In this document: piece after piece, positions 1 to 7,732 of the stretch
How the letters are laid out: every line of letters begins with the position of its first letter
How positions within the stretch are numbered: the first letter of the stretch is position 1
DNA from: Bacteroidota bacterium
GTDB taxonomy: Bacteria > Bacteroidota > Ignavibacteria > Kapaibacteriales > HRBIN21
Length of the DNA: 64,000 bases
Direction: 5' to 3'
NCBI GenBank assembly: GCA_030550275.1
Contig: JAUQPR010000004.1
Span: 112,707 to 176,706, forward strand
Notes under the pieces: model-generated
What the model was told of the DNA's origin: nothing
Seen by the model: only the letters and a program-made list of their open reading frames with translations
The model's database searches: none
Made by a program: the position numbers and the translations under genes

Positions 1-315
1 CGGTGCGCCGCGGATGACCCGGAGCCGTTCGGGGAATTCCGCCTGCAGTTGCTCCAGTACAGCGGCGGTGCCATCGGTGGATTCATCATCGAGCACGAGC
101 ACCTCATAGTTTGGATACTGCTGGCGGCACAGGGAGCGCACACAGGGGGCAATTCGCTGCTCCTCATTGCGTGCGGGGATGAGCACGGACACCTTCGGCG
201 CACTGGGTGCCTCCCATGCCCGAGGCTGGAGTCGGGGAAGGCGGCGCAGGTTCAGTGCGCACGTGAGGTTGAAGAAGCACAGAACTCCAATTGCGGTCAG
301 CAGCACAAGCTCCAT
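1..315 (-). CDS. Glycosyltransferase family 2, N-terminal part (runs off left edge)
   Basis: The first 105 codons of a minus-strand gene whose 3' end lies outside the window. A hydrophobic N-terminal segment (residues 1-20, MELVLLTAIGVLCFFNLTCA) is followed by a classic GT-A nucleotide-sugar fold start: KVSVLIPARNEE near residue 41 and VLVLDDESTDGT near residue 72, the latter carrying the acidic residues that bind the sugar nucleotide. An N-terminal membrane anchor plus GT2 domain suggests a membrane-bound transferase making a glycolipid or carotenoid glycoside, but the acceptor cannot be read. ATG at 313-315 is preferred; an in-frame GTG lies 12 bases upstream. A weak -7-like box (CAACTTTG, minus strand 340-347) sits 25 bases upstream of the ATG. 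Confidence 0.8.
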   Translation of the reverse strand, partial: MELVLLTAIGVLCFFNLTCALNLRRLPRLQPRAWEAPSAPKVSVLIPARNEEQRIAPCVRSLCRQQYPNYEVLVLDDESTDGTAAVLEQLQAEFPERLRVIRGAP

Positions 316-339
316 CGCACCGGTCACGGGGGTGGAATG

Positions 340-347
340 CAAAGTTG
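340..347 (-). promoter_or_regulatory. Weak -7 box for the edge glycosyltransferase
   Basis: CAACTTTG on the minus strand, followed by C, differs from TAnnTTTG by one base. Its distance to the ATG (25 bases) fits the other boxes in this window. Confidence 0.35.
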
Positions 348-421
348 CGGGCTTTCTCAGGCAGACGCAGCAGAGCCCTCCTTGGGTGGACTTCGCAGAG
401 GAGCGATTTGGGGATGGGTGC

Positions 422-429
422 TAAATTTG
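422..429 (+). promoter_or_regulatory. -7 promoter box TAAATTTG
   Basis: Exact match to the Bacteroidota -7 consensus TAnnTTTG, followed by CGCGCG, 40 bases before the ATG of the PNGase F-like gene. No clear -33 TTG is visible. Confidence 0.6.
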
Positions 430-468
430 CGCGCGACCTGGCACGTTGCACATCGCAGAGTAGGAGGG

Positions 469-1707
469 ATGCTGCGGTACGCTGCCCTGTTGGGAGTCAC
501 GGCAGCGCTCTGGGCGCAACAGTGGGAGATCCCAATTCTGGACCGGGCTCCGTTGGTGGGAGGCAAGCAGGATACGGTTGTCACCATCGTATGCCCGCCC
601 GCGGATGTGCTGGTCGAGCAGGTCGTGCTGAGCTATGCCCTACACCGTCCGCCCGGAGGCTGGGACCCCTGGGATCGGATTGCCTACGTCAACGTGCTGA
701 CCGAGCAGGATACCTTCGAGATTGCGCGCATCATGACGCCGTATTCGCGCGAGTGTGGCTGGGAGATTGATGTCACGCCCTTCCGCCCGCTCCTGACCGA
801 TACGGTGCGGATTCGAGCGTTCATCCTCTACTGGGCAAGCGGTCCGCAGGGCTATTTGGTATCGCTGCGGCTGCGCTTTGTGCCGGGGCAGCCGGAATTG
901 GTGCCGTATCGGGTCGTACGCCTGTGGGCAAATGATGCGCTCCGGCGCTGGCCGTACGGGAATCCAAAGGACCCCATCGAGCGGTATGTGCCGCCGCGCC
1001 GGCTGTTTATCGAGGATAGCGCGCTTGCTGTGCACTTTTGGGCACTGTTGACCGGGCATGGGCAGGGCAACACGGACAACGCAGCCGAGTTTTCGCAAAA
1101 GACCCATGCGGTGGTGGTCAACGGCGAGGAGTATCCGCGCCTGCTGTGGCGTGATGATTGTGCCCAAAACCCCTGCCGTCCGCAGGCGGGAACCTGGCAG
1201 TACAACCGAGCCGGCTGGTGCCCGGGCGACTACGTCCGTCCATGGGAGGAGGATATCACCGCAAGCGTGCGCCGCGGGGATAGCAACACCATTGCATTCC
1301 GCTTCCAGCCCTACATCAACTACTGCAGCCCGTGGTGGGATAGCTGCGTCAGTGGCATCACCTGTCCGGACTGCAACTTCAACAGCACCGGGCACACGAT
1401 GCCGTGGTACATGATGAGCGCTTACGCCGTGCTCTACCGCCGCGCAGCAGGGCAAAGCGTAGGGGAGCATCGTGGTGCGGTGCCCGTGGAGTTTGTGCAG
1501 GACCAATACGGGATTGTGCTGCGCCGCAGAGGGAGCGCAAGCGTATGGCAGTGGGCACTGGTGAACCTGCTTGGGCAGGTCTTGCGCTCGGGAGAATGGC
1601 ACGGGGAGAGCCTGAGAATCCCACTGCAGCAGTGTGCCGCGGGTGTATATGCGGTGCTGCTGAAGACCCCGCAGCAGCAAGTGTATGTGGTGCCGTGGGT
1701 GCCCTAA
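469..1707 (+). CDS. Secreted PNGase F-like amidase with T9SS sorting domain
   Basis: A 412-residue exported protein. Residues 1-16 form a signal peptide (MLRYAALLGVTAALWA). The body resembles peptide-N4-(N-acetyl-beta-glucosaminyl)asparagine amidase F: WDPWDR near residue 64 is like the segment holding the catalytic Asp of PNGase F. TGHGQ with AEFSQ near residues 198-210, and GTWQYNRAGWCPGDY near residues 243-257, match the conserved C-terminal half, including its many Cys. The last 70 residues (NLLGQVLRSGEW ... GVYAVLL) look like a type A T9SS sorting domain, so the enzyme should be secreted or surface-bound and strip N-linked glycans. The ATG is directly preceded by TAGGAGGG and lies 40 bases after a -7 box. 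The gene ends in a 4-base tail-to-tail overlap with korB. Confidence 0.82.
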   Translation: MLRYAALLGVTAALWAQQWEIPILDRAPLVGGKQDTVVTIVCPPADVLVEQVVLSYALHRPPGGWDPWDRIAYVNVLTEQDTFEIARIMTPYSRECGWEIDVTPFRPLLTDTVRIRAFILYWASGPQGYLVSLRLRFVPGQPELVPYRVVRLWANDALRRWPYGNPKDPIERYVPPRRLFIEDSALAVHFWALLTGHGQGNTDNAAEFSQKTHAVVVNGEEYPRLLWRDDCAQNPCRPQAGTWQYNRAGWCPGDYVRPWEEDITASVRRGDSNTIAFRFQPYINYCSPWWDSCVSGITCPDCNFNSTGHTMPWYMMSAYAVLYRRAAGQSVGEHRGAVPVEFVQDQYGIVLRRRGSASVWQWALVNLLGQVLRSGEWHGESLRIPLQQCAAGVYAVLLKTPQQQVYVVPWVP

Positions 1708-2729
1708 CGCTCTCCGTTACCGATGTGCCACCAGTTCCGTCCGCGGAGCAGCGCGGGGAGGTCAGCGGTGGTGCGCTGACGAGCGCGCTGCACCTGTTCA
1801 AAGAACAGCTCCTCGTAGGTCGGCTTGCTGGGGTCGGCATAGAGCACTCCAAAGGGGCGCGGGAAGGGATCGTCCCAGAGTTGCGCCAACAGGAAAGCGC
1901 GGGCGCGGTCGGTTTCATCATGAATCCATAGCTCCGAAGGCGCTGCCTCCTCGGTGGAGACCACCTCTGGAGTGGTCGTGCGGAGCCGCACGGCACGCTC
2001 TCCATTGGGACCGAAGCGGAGCGGCTTGCCGTGCTCCACAAAGAGCGCGTTCCAGGGCTTGGACTCCTTCTCCGTAAAGCGGGCGAAGGCACCGTCGTTG
2101 AAGACCGGACAGTTCTGGTAGACCTCCACGAAGGCGGCGCCCCGGTGCTGGGCAGCGCGCGCGAGCACCATGCGCAGATGGGCAAGGTCCCGGTCCAACG
2201 TACGCGCCACAAAGGTTGCTCCGGCGCTCAACGCCAGCAACACGGGGTTGAAGGGGAACTCCACCGAACCCCACGGCGAGGATGGGGTCACCTGCCCTGG
2301 GGGAGAGGTCGGAGAGAGCTGCCCTTTGGTCAGCCCGTAGACCTGGTTGTTGAAGAGCACGACGGTGACATCCAGGTTGCGCCGCAGCAGATGCAACAGG
2401 TGGTTTGTGCCGATGGAGAGTCCATCGCCATCGCCGGTGATGATCCAGACGTGGAGTTCGGGGCGGGTGAGCTTGAGCCCGTAAGCAAACGCCGGTGCCC
2501 GCCCGTGGATGCCGTGCAATCCGTACGTGCTCATGTAGTAGGGGAAGCGCGAGGAGCAGCCAATGCCGGAGAGGAAGACCACCTGCTCGCGCGGAATCTG
2601 GAGCTCTGCAAGCACGGTCTGGACCTGCTTGAGGATGGCGTAGTCGCCGCAGCCGGGGCACCAGCGGACCTCTTGGTCGCTGGCGTAGTCCTTAGCGCTC
2701 AATGCCGGTGGGGTGGAGAGCTGGTTCAT
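1704..2729 (-). CDS. korB: 2-oxoacid:ferredoxin oxidoreductase, beta subunit
   Basis: Beta subunit (341 aa) of a two-subunit 2-oxoacid (most likely 2-oxoglutarate) ferredoxin oxidoreductase, which decarboxylates the acid to the acyl-CoA and reduces ferredoxin. WCPGCGDY near residue 24, GIGCSS near residue 56 and NCPVFN near residue 205 supply the four Cys expected for the single 4Fe-4S cluster. GDGDGLSIG near residue 97 with NNQVYGLTKGQ is the thiamine pyrophosphate motif. An upstream in-frame GTG exists at 2741, but ATG 2729 fits the family length better. It overlaps the end of korA by 38 bases, so the two are translationally coupled. Which 2-oxoacid is used cannot be decided from the beta subunit alone. 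Confidence 0.93.
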   Translation of the reverse strand: MNQLSTPPALSAKDYASDQEVRWCPGCGDYAILKQVQTVLAELQIPREQVVFLSGIGCSSRFPYYMSTYGLHGIHGRAPAFAYGLKLTRPELHVWIITGDGDGLSIGTNHLLHLLRRNLDVTVVLFNNQVYGLTKGQLSPTSPPGQVTPSSPWGSVEFPFNPVLLALSAGATFVARTLDRDLAHLRMVLARAAQHRGAAFVEVYQNCPVFNDGAFARFTEKESKPWNALFVEHGKPLRFGPNGERAVRLRTTTPEVVSTEEAAPSELWIHDETDRARAFLLAQLWDDPFPRPFGVLYADPSKPTYEELFFEQVQRARQRTTADLPALLRGRNWWHIGNGER

Positions 2730-4572
2730 CGTGGAGTGCACGCTGGATTGCTTCGACTACTTCGCTGACGGTCAGCGGGAGTCCTTGGACCTTCGTGTAG
2801 GAGCGCGCGTCTACGCGGTAGTGTGCGCGCAAGAGGTGAGCAAACTGTCCAGAGTTGAGCTCGGGCACGAGAATCCGACGGAAGCCCGCAAGGAGTTCGC
2901 CCAAGCCAGGCGGCAGCGGATGCAGGTAACGCACGTGGATATGACTCACTGGCAAGCCCTGCTGCAGGCACTCCTGGACGGCGGTGTACACGCTGCCGTA
3001 GGTGGAACCCCAGGAGACGACCGCCAGCTCGCCCGTTGCTGGACCCAGGGTGATGGTCTGCGGTGGGAGCGTTTCGGCAAGGCGAGCAAGCTTGTGCGCG
3101 CGTGCCCGCACCATGCGCTCGTGGTTGAGCGGGTCGTAGGAGACGTTGCCCGTGAGGTCCTCCTTCTCCAGCCCGCCGATACGGTGCTCAAATCCAGGGG
3201 TTCCCGGGACAGCCCAGGGGCGAACACCGCGCTCATCGCGCTGGTAGGGCAGGAAGGTGCCATTGGAGCGATGTTCCGGGGTTGCCCATGGGGGCCGGAT
3301 TGGCGGCAGGGAATCCAGCTCTGGAATGCGCCACAGGTCGGAGCCATTTGCCAGGAAGGCGTCCGAGAGCAGCACCACTGGGGTCATCCACTCCAGGGCG
3401 ATTCGGGCGGCTTCGTAGGCAGCAGCGAAGCAATCCGCCGGAGTTGCCGGGGCGATGACAGCAAGAGGCGCCTCTCCGTGGCGTCCGTAGAGCGCTTGCA
3501 GCAGGTCGGCTTGTTCGGGCTTGGTCGGCATTCCAGTGGAGGGACCGGCGCGCTGGATATCGCAGACCACCACGGGCAGCTCCAACATGACTGCCAGCCC
3601 GAGCGCTTCACTCATGAGCGAGAAGCCGGGTCCCGAAGTTGCCGTCACGCCCAGGTGCCCTCCGAAGGCGGCGCCGATGGCAGCGCACAGCGCTGCCATC
3701 TCATCCTCGGCTTGCAGCGGGTAGACCTCGTAGGCGAGCAGCCGTTCCATCTGGTGCAGCACCTCCGAGGCAGGGGTGATGGGGTAGCCGGCGTAGAAGA
3801 GCTTGACCCCGGCGCGGTGGGCGGCAGTAACGAACCCCAGCACCAAGGCTTCGTTGCCGGAGATGCTGCGGTAGGTGCCCGGCTCCAAAGGAGCTTGCGG
3901 GATCTCGTAGCGCGAGGCGAAGAGCTCCGAAGTCTCTCCGAAGGCGTACCCGGCGCGCAGCACACGGAGATTGGCTTCCAGCAGCTCAGGTTTCTGGGCA
4001 AACTTCTCGCGCACGAGCTGCTCCAGCGGCTCCAGCGGACGCGAAAACAGCCACGCCAGCAGTCCCAGCACGAACATGTTCTTCGTGCGTTCGCGCTCCC
4101 GTACCGAGAGCGGAGAATCCGCCAGTGCCGAGGCAACCAGTTGCGAGATGTTGAGCGTGATGAGCTCGTAGTCGGAGAGGCTGCCGTCGGTGAGGGGGTT
4201 GGAGTCCTCCGGATATCCTGCCAGGCGCAGGTTGCGTCGGTCGAATCCCGCTTCGTTGGCGATGAGGAGTCCACCCCGTTTGAGCAGGTGCAGGTGGGTT
4301 TTGAGTGCGGCGGCGTTCATTGCCACCAGGACGTCGCATTGGTCGCCGGGGGTAAGGATTTCGGTGCTGCCGAAACGGAGCTGGAAGCTGGAGACTCCAG
4401 CCAGCGTGCCTTGTGGGGCGCGGATTTCGGCAGGGTAGTTCGGGAGCGTGGCAAGATCGTTGCCCGCCAGTGCGCTGGTATGGGCAAAGTAACTGCCCGT
4501 CAACTGCATGCCCTCGCCGGAATCCCCAGCGAAGACAATCGTCACATCGCGACGCGGCGTTGTGCTGTACAT
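2692..4572 (-). CDS. korA: 2-oxoacid:ferredoxin oxidoreductase, fused gamma/alpha subunit
   Basis: 626-residue large subunit. Residues 1-190 are the gamma domain (FAGDSGEGMQLTG near residue 14). Residues 215-580 form the alpha pyrimidine-binding domain, with YAGYPITPASEVL near residue 262 and QAEDEMAA near residue 287, signatures of the KorA/VorB group. The gamma-alpha fusion is typical of Bacteroidota, Actinobacteria and aerobic relatives. It forms the catalytic complex with KorB encoded immediately downstream. It starts at ATG 4572, divergent from the FAD oxidoreductase. In the cytoplasm the complex links the TCA cycle (oxidative or reductive direction) to ferredoxin. No TAnnTTTG box is clear in front of it. 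Confidence 0.94.
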   Translation of the reverse strand: MYSTTPRRDVTIVFAGDSGEGMQLTGSYFAHTSALAGNDLATLPNYPAEIRAPQGTLAGVSSFQLRFGSTEILTPGDQCDVLVAMNAAALKTHLHLLKRGGLLIANEAGFDRRNLRLAGYPEDSNPLTDGSLSDYELITLNISQLVASALADSPLSVRERERTKNMFVLGLLAWLFSRPLEPLEQLVREKFAQKPELLEANLRVLRAGYAFGETSELFASRYEIPQAPLEPGTYRSISGNEALVLGFVTAAHRAGVKLFYAGYPITPASEVLHQMERLLAYEVYPLQAEDEMAALCAAIGAAFGGHLGVTATSGPGFSLMSEALGLAVMLELPVVVCDIQRAGPSTGMPTKPEQADLLQALYGRHGEAPLAVIAPATPADCFAAAYEAARIALEWMTPVVLLSDAFLANGSDLWRIPELDSLPPIRPPWATPEHRSNGTFLPYQRDERGVRPWAVPGTPGFEHRIGGLEKEDLTGNVSYDPLNHERMVRARAHKLARLAETLPPQTITLGPATGELAVVSWGSTYGSVYTAVQECLQQGLPVSHIHVRYLHPLPPGLGELLAGFRRILVPELNSGQFAHLLRAHYRVDARSYTKVQGLPLTVSEVVEAIQRALHDEPALHPTGIER

Positions 4573-4654
4573 TTGTGCTGCAATCGCAAAGCCGTTGAGA
4601 CGGGTTCCAGCACCAACTTACGCACTTGGACCCAAACGGGCAGCGCGCAAAGGG

Positions 4655-4662
4655 TATTTTTG
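4655..4662 (+). promoter_or_regulatory. -7 promoter box TATTTTTG
   Basis: Exact TAnnTTTG match followed by TGCCC, 34 bases before ATG 4696, in the 123-base divergent gap between korA and the FAD oxidoreductase. The spacing favours ATG 4696 over the in-frame TTG at 4690. Confidence 0.65.
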
Positions 4663-4695
4663 TGCCCGACGGGTTCCACCTTCTGAGCGTTGGAA

Positions 4696-6075
4696 ATGAG
4701 GCACTTCGTCATCGTCATCGGCGGAGGAGTCGCTGGAGCAGAGGCAGCACATCAGTTTGCGCAGCGCGGGATTCGCGTGGCGGTGCTGGAGCAGAACGCC
4801 TTGCCCTACGGCAAAATCGAGTACGGGCTTCCCAAGTGGCACGTCAAGCTGCGCAACAAGGAGGAGGCAGCAATTGACCAGAAGCTGACGCACCCGCTGG
4901 TGCAGTACGTCCCCTGCACCAAGCTGGGGCGCGAAGTTCGGCTTCCGGAGCTGCTCTCCTGGGGGGTGAGCGCAGTGGTCTTGGCAAACGGCGCCTGGCG
5001 CGATCGCCCCTTCCCAGTGCCGGAAGCCGAGGAGTACATCGGGCGCGGCTTCTACTACCAGAACCCTTTCATGCTGTGGTTCAACACGATGCATGACCCG
5101 GAGGCGTGCCCCGAGCCGTATGAGATTGCCGATGGAGCGGTGGTCATCGGGGGAGGGCTTGCCTCAATTGATGTCGCCAAAGCGCTGATGATGCTCACAG
5201 TGGAGGAGGCATTGCGCCGGCGTGGCATTCAGAGCAACGTCATCGAGATGGAGCACGGCATTGACCGCCTTCTGCACACGCATGGGCTGACGCTGCATGA
5301 GCTGGGCATCCAGGGCTGCACGCTCTACTACCGCCGTCGTGCCATTGACATGCCGCTGACCCCGATGCCGACGGATACCCCTGAACGGCTGGCGCGAGCG
5401 CAGCAGGTGCGCCTCAAAGTACTGCAGACCGCAATGGCGCGGTACCTCTTCAACTTCCAAGAGCTGCGCCGACCCGTGGGCATCCTCACCGAAGGGGGAA
5501 GGATGGTCGGACTGGTGCTCCAGCAGACGCGCGTGGAGGATGGGCAGGTGGTGCCCGTTGAAGGGAGCGAGTACGAGGTCCGAACTCCGTTGGTCATCTC
5601 CTCGATCGGCAGCATTCCGGAGCCGCTGCCGGATATCCCCATGCGTGGGGAGGTCTACGCGCTGGAGGACACGCAGTTGTGCCGCATCGCCGGATACGAG
5701 AACGTCTTCGCCGTCGGCAATGCCGTCACCGGGCGTGGCAACATCCAAGAGAGCCTGCGCCACAGCCGGCAGGTAAGCCAGCGGATTTTGAGCGACTACA
5801 TCGGCTGTGATGCCGAACTCTACGAGCGCTGGAACCGAGCTCAGGAAGCCGCCGTTGCAGAGGAGGTCGAGCGGATTGCGCAGCAGCTTACTCGATTGCC
5901 ACAACGGACGGCTGAACAGATGGACACCATCGCCGCGCACATTGCCGCACTACAGCATCGGGCGGGATACGACGGGGATTACCACGGCTGGATTCGGCGC
6001 CACCTTCCCAAACGGCTGGAGGAGCTGCTATCGCTGGACCTCTCTGCCGAGGAATCCCCCGAATCTGCAGCTTAG
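4696..6075 (+). CDS. FAD/NAD(P)-dependent oxidoreductase, ferredoxin reductase-like
   Basis: A 459-residue flavoprotein of the adrenodoxin reductase/FprA-like type. The FAD Rossmann motif GGGVAGAEAA is at residues 8-17 and a YGLPKWHVK segment near residue 41 resembles the YG..P.H..K loop of ferredoxin-NADP reductases. The second, NAD(P)-binding glycine motif GGGLASIDVAK is near residue 155, and GNAVTGRGN near residue 344 is the C-terminal FAD motif. It is transcribed divergently from korAB and in Bacteroidota such enzymes often neighbour these oxidoreductases. It therefore probably exchanges electrons between NAD(P)H and the ferredoxin reduced by KorAB; this is inference from context. The last 90 residues are helical and charged. 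It ends in a TTAG 4-base overlap with the convergent gene. Confidence 0.8.
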   Translation: MRHFVIVIGGGVAGAEAAHQFAQRGIRVAVLEQNALPYGKIEYGLPKWHVKLRNKEEAAIDQKLTHPLVQYVPCTKLGREVRLPELLSWGVSAVVLANGAWRDRPFPVPEAEEYIGRGFYYQNPFMLWFNTMHDPEACPEPYEIADGAVVIGGGLASIDVAKALMMLTVEEALRRRGIQSNVIEMEHGIDRLLHTHGLTLHELGIQGCTLYYRRRAIDMPLTPMPTDTPERLARAQQVRLKVLQTAMARYLFNFQELRRPVGILTEGGRMVGLVLQQTRVEDGQVVPVEGSEYEVRTPLVISSIGSIPEPLPDIPMRGEVYALEDTQLCRIAGYENVFAVGNAVTGRGNIQESLRHSRQVSQRILSDYIGCDAELYERWNRAQEAAVAEEVERIAQQLTRLPQRTAEQMDTIAAHIAALQHRAGYDGDYHGWIRRHLPKRLEELLSLDLSAEESPESAA

Positions 6076-6623
6076 TGCCCCTCCAACCGCAGCCGGAGTT
6101 GCGGTAGAAGGCGCGTTGTGACCTCCGGCTGCCGCACAAACCATTCTGCGCCAACCAGGAGATGCAGGTAGCGCAGTGGGGACGGCATGGGGAGGCTCAT
6201 TCCTGCGAAGCTACCCAGTCGGAACGCCCGGAGGTCCTGTGCCAGAAGGTGCAGTGGTGGAGCGCTCCGCGGCAGCAGCGGTGCGATGAGCTCCAGCGCC
6301 ACGGCGGGCGCAACTGCTGGACGGCTCCCGTAGCGGAGCTGTAGCAGCAGTCCGTAGCCCAGCTCCAGCCAGAAGAGCTCCTCCCCTTCGGGGGTGCGCA
6401 CACCGTAGAGCAGCAGCTCCAGGCTGGGGACCGCATAAGAGCGCAGTCGGGCACCGATGCCGAGCCCAAATCCCGGTAGCGTGGTGAGCTGCACAGAGGA
6501 GCTCGGAAGCGGACGGTAGACGGCACTGAGCTGGGCATGGAAGTCCACGAAGATCTGCCCATGTGCGCACAGGGGCAGCGCCAGAAAGCCAAGCGCAAGG
6601 CTTTTGCCTAATTTTGCGTCCAT
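6072..6623 (-). CDS. Exported hypothetical protein, beta-rich
   Basis: A 183-residue protein I do not recognise. MDAKLGKSLALGFLALPLCAHGQ is a clear signal peptide, which fixes the start at ATG 6623 rather than further upstream. The mature part alternates short hydrophobic and polar stretches (LELLLYGVR, LFWLELGYGLLLQLRYG) like a small beta-barrel or other outer-envelope protein, with no Cys motif or catalytic signature. It stands alone on its strand, divergent from rfbB, whose -7 box lies inside this gene's first codons; start-proximal transcription of the two could interfere. The 3' end shares TTAG with the FAD oxidoreductase stop. Periplasmic or outer-membrane location is inferred. Confidence 0.65.
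   Translation of the reverse strand: MDAKLGKSLALGFLALPLCAHGQIFVDFHAQLSAVYRPLPSSSVQLTTLPGFGLGIGARLRSYAVPSLELLLYGVRTPEGEELFWLELGYGLLLQLRYGSRPAVAPAVALELIAPLLPRSAPPLHLLAQDLRAFRLGSFAGMSLPMPSPLRYLHLLVGAEWFVRQPEVTTRLLPQLRLRLEGH
6609..6616 (+). promoter_or_regulatory. -7 promoter box TAATTTTG (rfbB operon)
   Basis: Exact TAnnTTTG match followed by CGTCC, 91 bases before ATG 6707. The leader would be longer than for other genes and overlaps the 5' end of the divergent exported protein. Confidence 0.5.
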
Positions 6624-6706
6624 TGCCGTCGCAGCGTGGGTGCTCGAACGCGCGCTGTGGAGGAAGACGCTCAACGCTGTGCCATTGTGCTCTAAAGCTG
6701 GGCTGG

Positions 6707-7732
6707 ATGAGAACGATCCTGGTCACCGGTGGGGCGGGCTTCATCGGCAGCCATCTGGTCCGCTACCTCCTGCAGCAGCCTGGGGTGCGCGTGGTCAATC
6801 TGGATGCGCTCACCTACGCCGGGGAGCTGCAGCGGCTGTCCGAGCTGGAGGGCGAACCGCGCTACGTGTTCGTCCACGGGCGCATCGAGGATGAGGAGCT
6901 GGTTGCCCAGGTGTGCCGGCGCTACGAGGTCGAAGGCATCATCAACTGCGCGGCGCAGACGCATGTGGATCGTTCAATCCTGCGGGCGGATGCCTTCGTC
7001 GAGACCAATGTCCGTGGCACGTACGCCCTGCTGCAGGTAGCGCGGCAGCAGCGCTTGCGGCGCTTTCTGCAGCTCTCCACCGACGAGGTCTACGGCGAAG
7101 CCTCCGAGGGATTCCGCTACGCCGAGGATAGCCCCCTGCAGCCCAGCTCGCCGTATGCTGCAACGAAGGCGGCAGCAGACCATCTGGTGAGTGCGTTTGT
7201 GCGGACCTACGGGGTGCCGGCCTTCATCGTGCGCAGTTGCAATGTGTACGGACCGTACCAGTTCCCCGAGAAGCTCATCCCGATGAGCATCTGCAACGCG
7301 CTCTGCGATGAGCCGATCCCGCTCTACGGCGATGGGCTGCAGCGTCGGGAGTGGCTCTACGTGGAGGACCTGTGCCGGGCGCTGTGGCTGCTCTATGAGC
7401 GCGCAGAGCCGGGGAGGGTCTACAACGTCAGCAGCCAGGAGGAGCGGAGCAATCTGGAAGTCGTGCAGGCAATCCTGCAGCTTCTGGGGAAGCCCCAGGA
7501 GTTGATTCGCCCTGTTCCGGATCGACCCGGGCATGACCGGCGCTACGCAATGGAGAGCCAAAGGGTTGCTGCTTTGGGATGGCGGGCAGAGGTCCCCTTC
7601 GCGGAGGGGCTGCAGCGGACGGTGCGCTGGTACATCGAGCATCGCCCGTGGTGGGAGCGATTGCGCGCGGCGGAGTACGCGCAGTACCGTCGGCAGTGGT
7701 ACGAAGGCTATCTGCACAGTGGGCAGCGATGA
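6707..7732 (+). CDS. rfbB: dTDP-glucose 4,6-dehydratase
   Basis: A 341-residue short-chain dehydrogenase-type sugar dehydratase. VTGGAGFIGSHL at residues 6-17 binds NAD+. STDEVYG carries the Asp126-Glu127 dehydration pair and SPYAATKAAAD carries Tyr150 and Lys154 of the YxxxK motif. RSCNVYGPYQFPEKLIP is diagnostic for RfbB. It converts dTDP-glucose to dTDP-4-keto-6-deoxyglucose, the precursor of rhamnose and other deoxysugars; rmlACD are not in the window. It opens a polysaccharide operon and overlaps wecC by ATGA. The ATG is the first codon of the Rossmann strand, so the start is firm. Confidence 0.95.
   Translation: MRTILVTGGAGFIGSHLVRYLLQQPGVRVVNLDALTYAGELQRLSELEGEPRYVFVHGRIEDEELVAQVCRRYEVEGIINCAAQTHVDRSILRADAFVETNVRGTYALLQVARQQRLRRFLQLSTDEVYGEASEGFRYAEDSPLQPSSPYAATKAAADHLVSAFVRTYGVPAFIVRSCNVYGPYQFPEKLIPMSICNALCDEPIPLYGDGLQRREWLYVEDLCRALWLLYERAEPGRVYNVSSQEERSNLEVVQAILQLLGKPQELIRPVPDRPGHDRRYAMESQRVAALGWRAEVPFAEGLQRTVRWYIEHRPWWERLRAAEYAQYRRQWYEGYLHSGQR

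Noticed and set aside
2730..2741. GTG 2741 as start of korB
   Set aside because: It adds four residues without family support; ATG 2729 is preferred, though the difference is small.
2713..4686. Very long open frame on the + strand opposite korA (about 650 codons), and similar long antisense frames elsewhere
   Set aside because: It mirrors the codon periodicity of korA in GC-rich DNA and its translation has no domain or plausible start; the minus-strand protein is fully conserved.
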